The notes beneath the pieces were generated by a model. The model did not search any database. It was not told the origin of the DNA and was given only the letters and a program-made list of their open reading frames with translations. Below, in pieces: positions 25,438-36,787 of a stretch of 64,000 nt of DNA. The translations under genes were made by a program, and so were the position numbers. This DNA comes from Homarus americanus (Eukaryota > Arthropoda > Malacostraca > Decapoda > Nephropidae): positions 4,465,418 through 4,529,417 of the forward strand of contig NW_024738608.1 of NCBI RefSeq assembly GCF_018991925.1, given 5' to 3'. Position 1 is the stretch's first letter. Each line of letters opens with the position of its first letter.

Positions 25438-28124
25438 CCACACAAGACAGCACACACTCCCCTCACCCTGCTCAACGTACAGTATCCTTCCTCACCATCT
25501 CCCTCACTGGACCTAAGACAACACTTCATACTAAGCCCACTGTTTCTCAGACAAAAACGCCTACGTGGCTTTGTGAGGCAGCTGGTCATTTGTCCAACGC
25601 TTGAGACAACTTTTGGCAACATTAAAATCAACAATAGTTTAGTTATTATGATGTAATGTAATCTAGTTAAGGCCAGCGTTATTAACTACAAGGAAATATA
25701 CAATGAACGCGAGGCTACATATTTTAATTACAATCTAATTTAGAGAACCGACTAATATAATGATAAAACTTAATTGGTACAACTTGACTTTATATAATTT
25801 AATATTTCACCTTCATCAAGCTAATGTATCAAGTCTAATTAATATTATTATGCACAGTTAATGTTGTTTATTATATAATGTTTGTTTGTTCTCACCTCCA
25901 GTGTTTTAGTGGAGAGTAAATAGCTCGTGATCTTCCAGGGGTGAGGTGGATCAGCCAAGTGACCAATTGAATGCAAGATGACAGCTGTTTACATCACCAC
26001 CATCACCACCAGCACCACCACCAGCAACACCGTCACCACCACCAGCACCACCACCAACAACATCACCAGCACCAAAACTATTCAACCTGACTGCCATTCT
26101 ACACTCCACCGCTGCCTCAACACTAATAACTAATCTAATTACCTTCTTATGCCTGGGTTTGCCAAGGCTACGTGATCTTAAGCCCCAGTGTCACGTAGTC
26201 TTCGCCTGATCATAGTAGGTGTGTTATGTGAGAGGAATCAGTATGGTCACCTTTGGGTTGGCGACTTGGGAGTGTATTTTGTTACTTTCTTGAGAACAAT
26301 GTGTGTGTGTGTGTGTGTTTAATAATTACTGCCAAATATGTAGGTTTTAGGTTTATTTATGTAGTATTATTATTGTTTAATGCAAACTGTGTTAATTACT
26401 TGTTATTATCCTTACTTTGGATTACGCATAATTCGCATAATTTATTTCACTGTTTTTAAAATCTTGAAAGTTAAATTGATCTGGTGAACACTAAAAGGGA
26501 ATGAACTGAGGGTCATTACTATTTGACTGAACATACACTGACCTTACTGAGAGACGTGTGGGGAGTGTGAGAGTCTGGTGGGGTTGCTAATCGACAGAAG
26601 AATTTACAACTGACGCTAGTGGTCGATGGAGCGATTTATCCACATTCCTAAATCCTCAGGCTCTTCCCACACACCACAAGCTCCTCACCCCATTCCACAT
26701 ACCACCCCACACACCACCCCACTCCACACACCACAAGCTTCTCACACAACTCCACATGACCCTCCTCTTATCCTCAATCTTACCTCCTCCCCACCCCCCG
26801 TCCTGCGTTTACAAGCATCCACCCGTATCCCTTGTAACCAAAAGTTATTAACCGAGGTAAAACTATCTTATCAGACTTTAAGAGGCTGACACTGGTAGAC
26901 TCTACAACGAGAGGGTATTTTACGCCTCATCAAGTGTGCCATTAGCGGTGGAGCATGAACGGGAAAAGTTTAGGTTCTAAGTGATAAACTAACATCCCCT
27001 TTTAATCACCTGGGAGGCGCCCTGGGATCGTCACCGCCTCTGAAAGGGCCCCTGGGGTCGCTGCCGCATCTGAAAAGGCCCCTGGGATCGCCGATGCCAC
27101 TGGGAGCGCCCCTGGGGCGCCGCCTTCCATGGGAGGGCACCGTGGGAGTTTCACCCCCCCCTAGTGGCGCCGACGCCTCTTTGGAGGGCCCATGGAGCGC
27201 TGCTGCAATTGGGAGGGCCCCTGGGATAGCCGCTGCCCCTGGAAGGGCCCCTGGGGACACCGACGCCCCTGGTATGGCCCTTGGGGTTGCCAACGCCCAT
27301 GGGAGGGCCCCTGGGGTCGCTGCAGACCGGGGACGGCCCCTGGGAGAGCCCCTAGGGGTGCAACCGCCCCTGGGAGAGCACCTGGGGGCGGCGCCACTCT
27401 TGAGAGGGCCCTTGAGTTTGCCGACGCCCCTGGAAGGGCCTTGGGGTCGCCGCTGAACCTAAGAGGGCCTCTGGAGACGCCCTCACCCCGACTAACGCTC
27501 CTGAGGGAACCCCTGGGGTAGCCGCTATGCCTGTGAGGAGCCCCAGCGAGGGTCCCTAAGAAACCTGCCGCTCCTTTGGAATCCTGAGAGGGCCCCTAGG
27601 GTCGCCGCTGCCACTGCGTACGCCAACGCCCCTGGAAGGGGCTCTGGAAACGCAACCACCTCTAAGAGGGCTCCTGGCATCACCGACTCTTCTGGGATGG
27701 CCCCTGGGTCATCGACTCCACTTGGAGGGCCCCTGGGGTCGCCGACGCGCCTGGTAGAGTCCCTGGGATCGTTACTGCCCATGTGACGGCCCTTGCGGCC
27801 GCCCCAGCCCTTGGGAAGGCCCCTGGGTGCACCGCAGACCCTGGGATGCCGTGTGGGGGCACCCCACCTGATAAGCAAATGAGAGGGCTCCAGGGGCCAC
27901 TGCCCCTGTAGGGCCCCTAGGGCCGGTTGTTTATGCATTATTTAGAACAATGGGATAATGACGTTTTAATAAATACACCTCAAATTTCATTTCAATATCA
28001 TCACATTATGAACAATGTAAAGGAGAATAAATATCCAACAGGAAAACATAACTTGGGGTGTTGTGCTGACTGCCTGTTCTGTTCTCTTATTGGCTGTTAT
28101 TTGATGGACTTATATATTAGCCAC
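25438..28124. repeat. Duplicated segment, copy 1
   Basis: About 2.7 kb that recurs at 28331-31005 in the same orientation. By eye there are under a dozen substitutions, one ~12-base length change in a CAC-rich tract near 26000, and a few single-base indels. Contents in order are AT-rich unique sequence, a CAC triplet tract, a short gt run at 26299-26318, a GC-rich 30-bp array and the start of a half-palindrome spacer. No gene is recognised; the 87-codon frame at 26626-26889 is low complexity. Copy 1 stops at the gap, which favours an uncollapsed contig overlap over a true duplication. Confidence 0.9.
27003..27920 (+). repeat. GC-rich ~30-bp minisatellite, plus orientation (copy 1)
   Basis: About thirty units of the pattern gggagggcccctggggtcgc followed by cgacgcccct. 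Units vary by substitution and some by length. Open frames on both strands translate into Gly/Pro/Ala-rich pseudo-collagen strings; the openness follows from the 30-base period. The same unit recurs at 29884, 31.5-36.8 and 39.0-39.6 kb. Confidence 0.92.
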
Positions 28125-28224
28125 NNNNNNNNNNNNNNNNNNNNNNNNNNNNNNNNNNNNNNNNNNNNNNNNNNNNNNNNNNNNNNNNNNNNNNNNNNNN
28201 NNNNNNNNNNNNNNNNNNNNNNNN
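28125..28224. other. Assembly gap (100 N)
   Basis: Exactly 100 N, the usual placeholder for a gap of unknown size. Confidence 0.99.
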
Positions 28225-28330
28225 CCCTACCGTGGCCTTCCTCCCCTACCGTGGCCTTCCTCCCCTACCGTGGCCTTCCTCCCCTACCGTGGCTTTCCTC
28301 CCCTTCCGTGGCTTTCCTCCCCTTCCGTGA
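28225..28330. repeat. CT-rich minisatellite resuming after gap
   Basis: Five to six copies of the same cctaccgtggccttcctc unit found at 25012-25437, followed by the same downstream flank. This places the start of the second contig inside the minisatellite. Confidence 0.9.
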
Positions 28331-31005
28331 CCACACAAGACAGCAGACACTCCCCTCACCCTGCTCAACGTACAGTATCCTTCCTCACCATCTCCCTCAC
28401 TGGACCTAAGACAACACTTCACACTAAGCCCGCTGTTTCTCAGACAAAAACGCCTACGTGGCTTTGTGAGGCAGCTGGTCATTTGTCCAACGCTTGAGAC
28501 AACTTTTGGCAACATTAAAATCAACAATAGTTTAGTTATTATGATGTAATGTAATCTAGTTAAGGCCAGCGTTATTAACTACAAGGAAATATACAATGAA
28601 CGCGAGGCTACATATTTTAATTACAATCTAATTTAGAGAACCGACTAATATAATGATAAAACTTAATTGGTACAACTTGACTTTATATAATTTAATATTT
28701 CACCTTCATCAAGCTAATGTATCAAGTCTAATTAATATTATTATGCACAGTTAATGTTGTTTATTATATAATGTTTGTTTGTTCTCACCTCCAGTGTTTT
28801 AGTGGAGAGTAAATAGCTCGTGATCTTCCAGGGGTGAGGTGGATCAGCCAAGTGACCAAATGAATGCAAGATGACAGCTGTTTACATCACCACCATCACC
28901 ACCAGCAACACCGTCACCACCACCAGCACCACCACCAACAACATCACCAGCACCAAAACTATTCAACCTGACTGCCATTCTACACTCCACCGCTGTCTCA
29001 ACACTAATAACTAATCTAATTACCTTCTTATGCCTGGGTTTGCCAAGGCTACGTGATCTTAAGCCCCAGTGTCACGTAGTCTTCGCCTGATCATAGTAGG
29101 TGTGTTATGTGAGAGGAATCAGTATGGTCACCTTTGGGTTGGCGACTTGGGAGTGTATTTTGTTACTTTCTTGAGAACAATGTGTGTGTGTGTGTGTGTT
29201 TAATAATTACTGCCAAATATGTAGGTTTTAGGTTTATTTATGTAGTATTATTATTGTTTAATGCAAACTGTGTTAATTACTTGTTATTATCCTTACTTTG
29301 GATTACGCATAATTCGCATAATTTATTTCACTGTTTTTAAAATCTTGAAAGTTAAATTGATCTGGTGAACACTAAAAGGGAATGAACTGAGGGTCATTAC
29401 TATTTGACTGAACATACACTGACCTTACTGAGAGACGTGTGGGGAGTGTGAGAGTCTGGTGGGGTTGCTAATCGACAGAAGAATTTACAACTGACGCTAG
29501 TGGTCGATGGAGCGATTTATCCACATTCCTAAATCCTCAGGCTCTTCCCACACACCACAAGCTCCTCACCCCATTCCACATACCACCCCACACACCACCC
29601 CACTCCACACACCACAAGCTTCTCACACAACTCCACATGACCCTCCTCTTATCCTCAATCTTACCTCCTCCCCACCCCCCGTCCTGCGTTTACAAGCATC
29701 CACCCGTATCCCTTGTAACCAAAAGTTATTAACCGAGGTAAAACTATCTTATCAGACTTTAAGAGGCTGACACTGGTAGACTCTACAACGAGAGGGTATT
29801 TTACGCCTCATCAAGTGTGCCATTAGCGGTGGAGCATGAACGGGAAAAGTTTAGGTTCTAAGTGATAAACTAACATCCCCTTTTAATCACCTGGGAGGCG
29901 CCCTGGGATCGTCACCGCCTCTGAAAGGGCCCCTGGGGTCGCTGCCGCATCTGAAAAGGCCCCTGGGATCGCCGATGCCACTGGGAGCGCCCCTGGGGCG
30001 CCGCCTTCCATGGGAGGGCACCGTGGGAGTTTCACCCCCCCCTAGTGGCGCCGACGCCTCTTTGGAGGGCCCGTGGAGCGCTGCTGCAATTGGGAGGGCC
30101 CCTGGGATAGCCGCTGCCCCTGGAAGGGCCCCTGGGGACACCGACGCCCCTGGTATGGCCCTTGGGGTTGCCAACGCCCATGGGAGGGCCCCTGGGGTCG
30201 CTGCAGACCGGGGACGGCCCCTGGGAGAGCCCCTAGGGGTGCAACCGCCCCTGGGAGAGCACCTGGGGGCGGCGCCACTCTTGAGAGGGCCCTTGAGTTT
30301 GCCGACGCCCCTGGAAGGGCCTTGGGGTCGCCGCTGAACCTAAGAGGGCCTCTGGAGACGCCCTCACCCCGACTAACGCTCTTGAGGGAACCCCTGGGGT
30401 AGCCGCTATGCCTGTGAGGAGCCCCAGCGAGGGTCCCTAAGAAACCTGCCGCTCCTTTGGAATCCTGAGAGGGCCCCTAGGGTCGCCGCTGCCACTGCGT
30501 ACGCCAACGCCCCTGGAAGGGGCTCTGGAAACGCAACCACCTCTAAGAGGGCTCCTGGCATCACCGACTCTTCTGGGATGGCCCCTGGGTCATCGACTCC
30601 ACTTGGAGGGCCCCTGGGGTCGCCGACGCGCCTGGTAGAGTCCCTGGGATCGTTACTGCCCATGTGACGGCCCTTGCGGCCGCCCCAGCCCTTGGGAAGG
30701 CCCCTGGGTGCACCGCAGACCCTGGGATGCCGTGTGGGGGCACCCCACCTGATAAGCAAATGAGAGGGCTCCAGGGGCCACTGCCCCTGTAGGGCCCCTA
30801 GGGCCGGTTGTTTATGCATTATTTAGAACAATGGGATAATGACGTTTTAATAAATACACCTCAAATTTCATTTCCAATATCATCACATTATGAACAATGT
30901 AAAGGAGAATAAATATCCAACAGGAAAACATAACTTGGGGTGTTGTGCTGACTGCCTGTTCTGTTCTCTTATTGGCTGTTATTTGATGGACTTATATATT
31001 AGCCA
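28331..31005. repeat. Duplicated segment, copy 2
   Basis: Near-identical repeat of 25438-28124, with an offset of 2893 bases at its start and 2881 after the CAC-tract length change. Unlike copy 1 it continues past the half-palindrome into further sequence, as expected if two contigs overlap here. Confidence 0.9.
29884..30801 (+). repeat. GC-rich ~30-bp minisatellite, plus orientation (copy 2)
   Basis: Same array as at 27003-27920, with only scattered differences such as cccgtgg for cccatgg near 30072. Confidence 0.92.
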
Positions 31006-31052
31006 CCAATCACAGTTAAGTAGGGGATTGCTGGACGTATGTAATATGTACG
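30820..31052. repeat. Half-palindrome spacer of the GC-array family
   Basis: AT-rich spacer containing one arm of the palindrome found at 32351-32746: gagaataaatatccaacag, then cttattggctgt, then caccaatcacag and terminal tgtacgacac. The matching left arm is absent and replaced by unrelated AT-rich sequence. The same half-type spacer occurs at 27930-28124 (cut by the gap) and 39190-39437. Confidence 0.8.
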
Positions 31053-31519
31053 ACACCTCCTGCCTCAACATACACATTTCTACATAAAACATTACTAGAG
31101 GAATAAAGATGAGAGTGACCAACCAGCTCCACTAAGAACCTGGCAGGCCTCTCCATACAGTGTACCTTTAGACTAACACAACTAACACTTAACTAACACC
31201 TCAAAAAAAAATAAAAAATAAAAATGTGACTACCCTCCCAGTTACACAAGGACCTGGGCGGGCTCACTAACTCCAACAATAACAAATAATAATAATAAGC
31301 AGCATTATATAAATAAACCAATATTAATACAAAGGTCTGACGACCCAAGGGAGCAGAACAAAGATAAAACACCAATAAGAAAGATGAAGCGATCTGGTTG
31401 AGCCCAGATTCTTTCTACTCCTACTGTATTTCAGTTTCACCACTTTTCCTTCAACTCCTAATAATCTTCTTTCACCTCTTAACTAGGGCTTCCAACCTCA
31501 TATTATCGGCGATTCTTGA
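31053..31519. other. No gene; AT-rich sequence before the array
   Basis: About 470 bases of AT-rich unique DNA, including a poly-A-rich patch at 31204-31225. No coding exon or RNA gene seen. Confidence 0.5.
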
Positions 31520-32350
31520 GGAGCGATACTTTGCATGGAGGAGCCCTGGGAGCGCCGTGGCCCTGGCAGAGACGCTGCCGCCCTGGAAAGACGCCACTGC
31601 CCACTGGGAATTTGTAGCCCTTCTGCGTCATGGGAGGGGCACCAGGGGCCTACGCAGCCCTGGCAGAGATCACTTGTGTGGAGCGTGGAGCTTCAAGAGG
31701 GTCATACAGGGGAGACACCACCTATGGAAGGACCCCAGAAGGCGCCATTGTCCCTGTAAGGGACCCTGGGATCGCCGTTATCCCTGTGAGGGTCACATTT
31801 CCATGCCATGCACGCAGGCGTCCTCTGGGCCTTCTCAGGGTCGGCGGTGCAGCCATGGGACCTGTCAGGGGCGCTGGATCCACCAGGGGCGCTCTTAGGG
31901 ACAACTGCAATTCTAGGGGCCTTCTCATGGAAGGCGATGTACACAGCGGATCCTCTAGGAACAGCCGAGCTTCCGTGGGCTTCTCAGGGACGGCAACGAT
32001 TCAAGGGACCCTTGCAGAGACGGCAACGCTCCTAGGGACCCTCACAGGGACGGCGGCGCCACCAATGGCCCTGCTAGGGGCGCTGGCGACGCTAGGGGCC
32101 CTCACAGGGACAGCCATGATCCCCGGGGTTTTTCCAGGGACGAGGGCGCCTCCAAGTATGACCATAGGGACCGTGGTGCTCCCAGAGGCCCTGCCAGCGG
32201 CGGTGGCGCCTTCAGGGGCCCTTCCAGAGGCGGTGGCTCCCTCCAGGCCTCTTTATGGGGGCGCCACTGCTCCCAGGGACCCTGCCAAGGCCTGTGGCTC
32301 ACAATAGGTCCTCCTAGGGGAGACGGTGCCCGAAAACAATGGATAGTGGT

Positions 32351-32746
32351 GTCGTACATATTGCATTCTTCCAGTAATCTCTTACTTAACTTTGATTGGT
32401 AGAATAAGAGGTAACGTCATCAAATTACAGCCAATAGGAAAACAGAACAATCAGTCAATACAACACCCCAACTTATGTTTTGCTGTTGGATATTTATTCT
32501 CGGTTTCATTGTTAAGGTTGCTATAATATTGAAAATGCGATGGGCGGTGTATTTATTTACCCTCATATCTCCCAGAATTTTAAAAATAGTGAAACGAGAA
32601 TAAATATCCAACAGCAAAGCATAAGTAAGGGTGTTGTGCTGACTGAGTGCTCTGTTCTCCTATTGGCTGTAATTTGATGACGTTACATCTTGCTCCACCA
32701 ATCACAGTTAAGTAAGGGATTACTGGAGGAATGCAAAATGTACGAC
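32351..32746. repeat. Imperfect palindrome 1 with four CCAAT boxes
   Basis: Left arm 32351-32505 starts gtcgtacatattgcattctt. The reverse complement of the right arm 32590-32746 starts gtcgtacattttgcattcct. The arms match at about 90% by eye over 155 bases and are separated by an 84-base AT-rich loop. Each arm carries one CCAAT and one ATTGG flanking a TAACGTCA/TGACGTTA motif: ATTGG at 32395, TAACGTCA at 32412, CCAAT at 32431, ATTGG at 32662, TGACGTTA at 32678, CCAAT at 32698. CCAAT is the NF-Y recognition core and TGACGT(C/T)A is CREB/ATF-like. No function is demonstrated. Confidence 0.85.
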
Positions 32747-33656
32747 AAAACTATGAAGTTCTTGGGGCGATGCTGCATGTGGAAGGGCCCCTGGGAGCGC
32801 CGTGGCCCCTGGCAGAGACGCTGCCGCCCCTGGAAAGACACCCACTGCCACTAGGAGGGCCCACAGCAGCGCTACCGTCCCTAGGAGGACACATAGGGGC
32901 GCCGCAGCCCCTGGCAGGGTCCTTGTGGGCAGTGGAGCCCCAAAGAGGGTCCTTGGGGGAGACACCACCTATGGAAGGACCCCTGAAGGCGCCACCGCTG
33001 TGGTAAGGCCCCTGAGGGCGTCGCCGTCCCTGGGAACACCCCAGAAGGCGCCATTGTCCCTGTAAGGGACCCTGGGATCGCCGTTATCCCTGTGAGGGTC
33101 ACATTTCCATGCCATGCACGGAGGCGTCCTCAGGGCCCTCTCAGGGTCGGCGGTGCAGCCATGGGACCTGTCAGGGGCGCTGGATCCACCAGGGGCGCTC
33201 TTAGGGACAACTGCAATTCTAGGGGCCTTCTCAGGGAAGGCGATGTACACAGCGGATCCTCTAGGAACAGCCGAGCTTCCGTGGGCTTCTCAGGGACGGC
33301 AACGATTCAAGGGACCCTTGCAGAGACGGCAACGCTCCTAGGGACCCTCACAGGGACGGCGGCGCCACCAATGGCCCTGCTAGGGGCGCTGGCGACCCTA
33401 GGGGCCCTCACAGGGACAACCATGATCCTCGGGGTTTTTCCAGGGACGGGGGCGCCTCCAAGTATGACCATAGGGACCGTGGTGCTCCCAGAGGCCCTCC
33501 CAGCGGCGGTGGCGCCTTCAGGGGCCCTTCCAGAGGCGGTGGCTCCCTCCAGGCCTCTTTATGGGGGCGCCACTGCTCCCAGGGACCCTGCCAAGGCCTG
33601 TGGCTCACAATAGGTCCTCCTAGGGGAGACGGTGCCCGAAAACAATGGATAGTGGT

Positions 33657-34052
33657 GTCGTACATATTGCATTCTTCAAGTAATCTCTTACTTAACTTTG
33701 ATTGGTGGAATAAGAGGTAACGTCATCAAATTACAGCCAATAGGAAAACAGAACAATCAGTCAATACAACACCCCAACTTATGTTTTGCTGTTGGATATT
33801 TATTCTCCGTTTCATTGTTAAGGTTGCTATAATATTGAAAATGCGATGGGCAGTGTATTTATTTACCCTCATATCTCCCAGAATTTTAAAAATAGTGAAA
33901 CGAGAATAAATATCCAACAGCAAAGCATAAGTAAGGGTGTAGTGCTGACTCAGTGTTCTGTTCTCCTATTGGCTGTAATTTGATGACGTTACATCTTGCT
34001 CCACCAATCACAGTTAAGTAAGGGATTACTGGAGGAATGCAAAATGTACGAC
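33657..34052. repeat. Imperfect palindrome 2
   Basis: Second copy of the CCAAT-bearing palindrome, displaced by 1306 bases from copy 1 and nearly identical to it. Confidence 0.85.
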
Positions 34053-34681
34053 AAAACTATGAAGTTCTTGGGGCGATGCTGCATGTGGAAGGGCCCCTGG
34101 GAGCGCCGTTATCCCTGTGAGGGTCACATTTCCATGCCATGCACGGAGGCGTCCTCAGGGCCCTCTCAGGGTCGGCGGTGCGGCCATGGGACCTGTCAGG
34201 GGCGCTGGATCCACCAGGGGTGCTCTAAGGGACAACTGCAATTCTAGGGGCCTTCTCAGGGAAGGTGATGTACACAGCGGATCCTCTAGGAACAGCCGAG
34301 CTTCCGTGGGCTTCTCAGGGACGGCAACGATTCAATGGACCCTTGCAGAGACGGCAACGCTCCTAGGGACCCTCACAGGGACGGCGGCGCCACCAATGGC
34401 CCTGCTAGGGGCGCTGGCGACCCTAGGGGCCCTCACAGGGACAGCCATGATCCTCGGGGTTTTTCCAGGGACGGGGGCGTCTCCAAGTATGACCATAGGG
34501 ACCGTGGTGCTCCCAGAGGCCCTGCCAGCGGCGGTGGCGCCTTCAGGGGCCCTTCCAGAGGCGGTGGCTCCCTCCAGGCCTCTTTATGGGGGCGCCACTG
34601 CTCCCAGGGACCCTGCCAAGGCCTGTGGCTCACAATAGGTCCTCCTAGGGGAGACGGTGCCCGCAAACAATGGATAGTGGT

Positions 34682-35075
34682 GTCGTACATATTGCATTCT
34701 TCCAGTAATCTCTTACTTAACTTTGATTGGTAGAATAAGAGGTAACGTCATCAAATTACAGCCAATAGGAAAACAAAACAATCAGTCAATACAACACCCC
34801 AACTTATGTTTTGCTGTTGGATATTTATTCTCCGTTTCATTGTTAAGGTTGCTATAATATTGAAAAAGCGATGGGCGGTGTATTTATTTAACCTCATATC
34901 TCCCAGAATTTTAAAAATAGTGAAACGAGAATAAATATCCAACAGCAAAGCATAAGTAAGGGTGTTGTGCTGACTGAGTGCTCTGTTCTCCTATTGGCGG
35001 TAATTTGTTGGCGGCCCATCTTGCTCCACCAATCACAGTTAAGTAAAAAGGACTGGGCGAAAGCAAATGTGCGAC
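34682..35075. repeat. Imperfect palindrome 3 (diverged right end)
   Basis: Third copy. The right arm is altered from about 34995 (ggcggtaatttgttggcggc instead of ggctgtaatttgatgacgtt), which destroys the TGACGTTA motif on that side while both CCAAT boxes remain. The minisatellite that follows (35095-35195) is also degenerate. Confidence 0.8.
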
Positions 35076-35985
35076 AAAACTACTGACGTTCTTGAGCAGT
35101 GCTGCATGTGGAAGGGCCTATAGAACACATGGCTAGCAGAGGCAGCTGCCACTTACAGAAAGGAGCACCACCCTTACACTGAGAAGACCCCACAGCAGCG
35201 CTACCGTCCCTAGGAGGACACATAAGGGCGCCGCAGCCCCTGACAGGGTCCTTGTGGGCAGTGGAGCCCCAAAGAGGGTCCTTGGGGGAGACACCACTTA
35301 TGGAAGGACCCCTGAAGGCGCCACCGCTGTGGTAAGGCCCCTGGGGGCGTCGCCGTCCCTGGGAACACCCTAGAAGGCGCCATTGTCCCTGTAAGGGACC
35401 CTGGGATCGCCGTTATCCCTGTGAGGGTCACATTTCCATGCCATGCACGCAGGCGTCCTCAGGGCCTTCTCAGGGTCGGCGGTGCAGCCATGGGACCTGT
35501 CAGGGGCGCTGGATCCACCAGGGGCGCTCTTAGGGACAACTGCAATTCTAGGGGCCTTCTCATGGAAGGCGATGTACACAGCGAATCCTCTAGGAACAGC
35601 CGAGCTTCCGTGGGCTTCTCAGGGACGGCAACGATTCAAGGGACCCTTGCAGAGACGGCAACGCTCCTAGGGACCCTGACAGGGACGGCGGCGCCACCAA
35701 TGGCCCTGCTAGGGGCGCTGGCGACCCTACGGGCCCTCACAGGGACAGTTATGATCCTCGGGGTTTTTCCATGGACGGGGGCGCCTCCAAGTATGACCAT
35801 AGGGACCGTGGTGCTCCCAGAGGCCCTGCCAGCGGCGGTGGCGCCTTCAGGGGCCCTTCCAGAGGCGTTGGCTCCCTCGAGGCCTCTTTATGGGGGCGCC
35901 ACTGCTCCCAGGGACCCTGCCAAGGCCTGTGGCTCACAATAGGTCCTCCTAGGGGAGACGGTGCCCGAAAACAATGGATAGTGGT

Positions 35986-36377
35986 GTCGTACATATTGCA
36001 TTCTTCCAGTAATCTCTTACTTAACTTTGATTGGTAGAATAAGAGGTAACGTCATCAAATTACAGCCAATGAAGCTTATGAAAATCAGTCAATACCTTTT
36101 AACTTATGTTTTGTATTTGGATATTTATTCTCCGTTTCATTGTTAAGGTTGCTATAATATTGAAAATGCGATGGGCGGTGTACTTATTTACCCTCATATC
36201 TCCCAGAATTTTAAAAATAGTGAAACGAGAATAAATATCCAACAGCAAAGCATAAGTAAGGGTGTTGTGCTGACTGAGTGCTCTGTTCTCCTATTGGCTG
36301 TAATTTGATGACGTTACATCTTGCTCCACCAATCACAGTTAAGTAAAGGATTACTGAACGAAAGCAAAATGTACGAC
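35986..36377. repeat. Imperfect palindrome 4
   Basis: Fourth copy. The left arm differs near 36070-36110, where sequence after gccaat is replaced (gaagcttatgaaaatcagtc), so arm pairing is interrupted there. Confidence 0.8.
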
Positions 36378-36787
36378 AATACTATGACGTTCTTGGGGCA
36401 ATGCTGCATGTGGAAGGGCCCCTGGGAGCGCCGTGGCCCTTGGCAGAGACGCTGCCGCCCCTGGAAAGATACCCACTGCCACTAGGAGGGCCCACAGCAG
36501 CGCTACCATCCGTAGGAGGGCACATAGGGGCGCCGCAGCCCCTGGCAGGGTCCTTGTGGGCAGTGGAGCCCCAAAGAGGGTCCTTGGGGGAGACACCACC
36601 TATGGAAGGACCCCTGAAGGCGCCACCGCTGTGGTAAGGCCCCTGGGGGCGTCGCCGTCCCTGGGAACACACCAGAAGGCGTCATTGTCCCTGTAAGGGA
36701 CCCTGGTATCGCCGTTATCCCTGTGAGGGTCACATTTCCATGCCATGCACGGAGGCGTCCTCAGGGCCCTCTCCCGGGGTCAGCTGA

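Larger units (their letters stand above)
31520..36778. repeat. Tandem array of foldback units (GC-rich minisatellite plus palindrome)
   Basis: Higher-order array. Each unit runs from one ccatgccatgcacg junction (near 31801, 33107, 34132, 35436 and 36738) to the next. Within a unit come GC-rich minisatellite in minus orientation, a palindrome of about 395 bases and GC-rich minisatellite in plus orientation. Junction spacing is about 1306, 1025, 1304 and 1302 bases. The third interval's neighbour at 34080-34130 lacks about 280 bases of plus-orientation minisatellite. Units are very similar to each other. Long open frames on both strands (up to 225 codons) are by-products of the repeat and not genes. 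Confidence 0.85.

Noticed and set aside
24875..25516. 213-codon frame with repeated LPWPSSPTVAFLPFRG
   Set aside because: Generated by the ~18-bp CT-rich minisatellite; the frame is repeat-driven.
27094..27456. Collagen-like Gly/Ala/Pro frame on the plus strand, with similar frames on the minus strand
   Set aside because: Pure minisatellite translation. No signal peptide, splice sites or true Gly-X-Y periodicity.
31630..32307. 225-codon open frame (Ala/Gly/Thr/Pro-rich), with related frames of 173 codons at 33092, 34117 and 35421
   Set aside because: Lies within the GC-rich 30-bp minisatellite, whose period is a multiple of three. Frames are equally open on the opposite strand and residue patterns follow the DNA repeat.
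31520..36778. Possibility that the palindromes are replication-origin repeats of an integrated large DNA virus
   Set aside because: No viral gene is present nearby and nothing other than repeat structure supports it.
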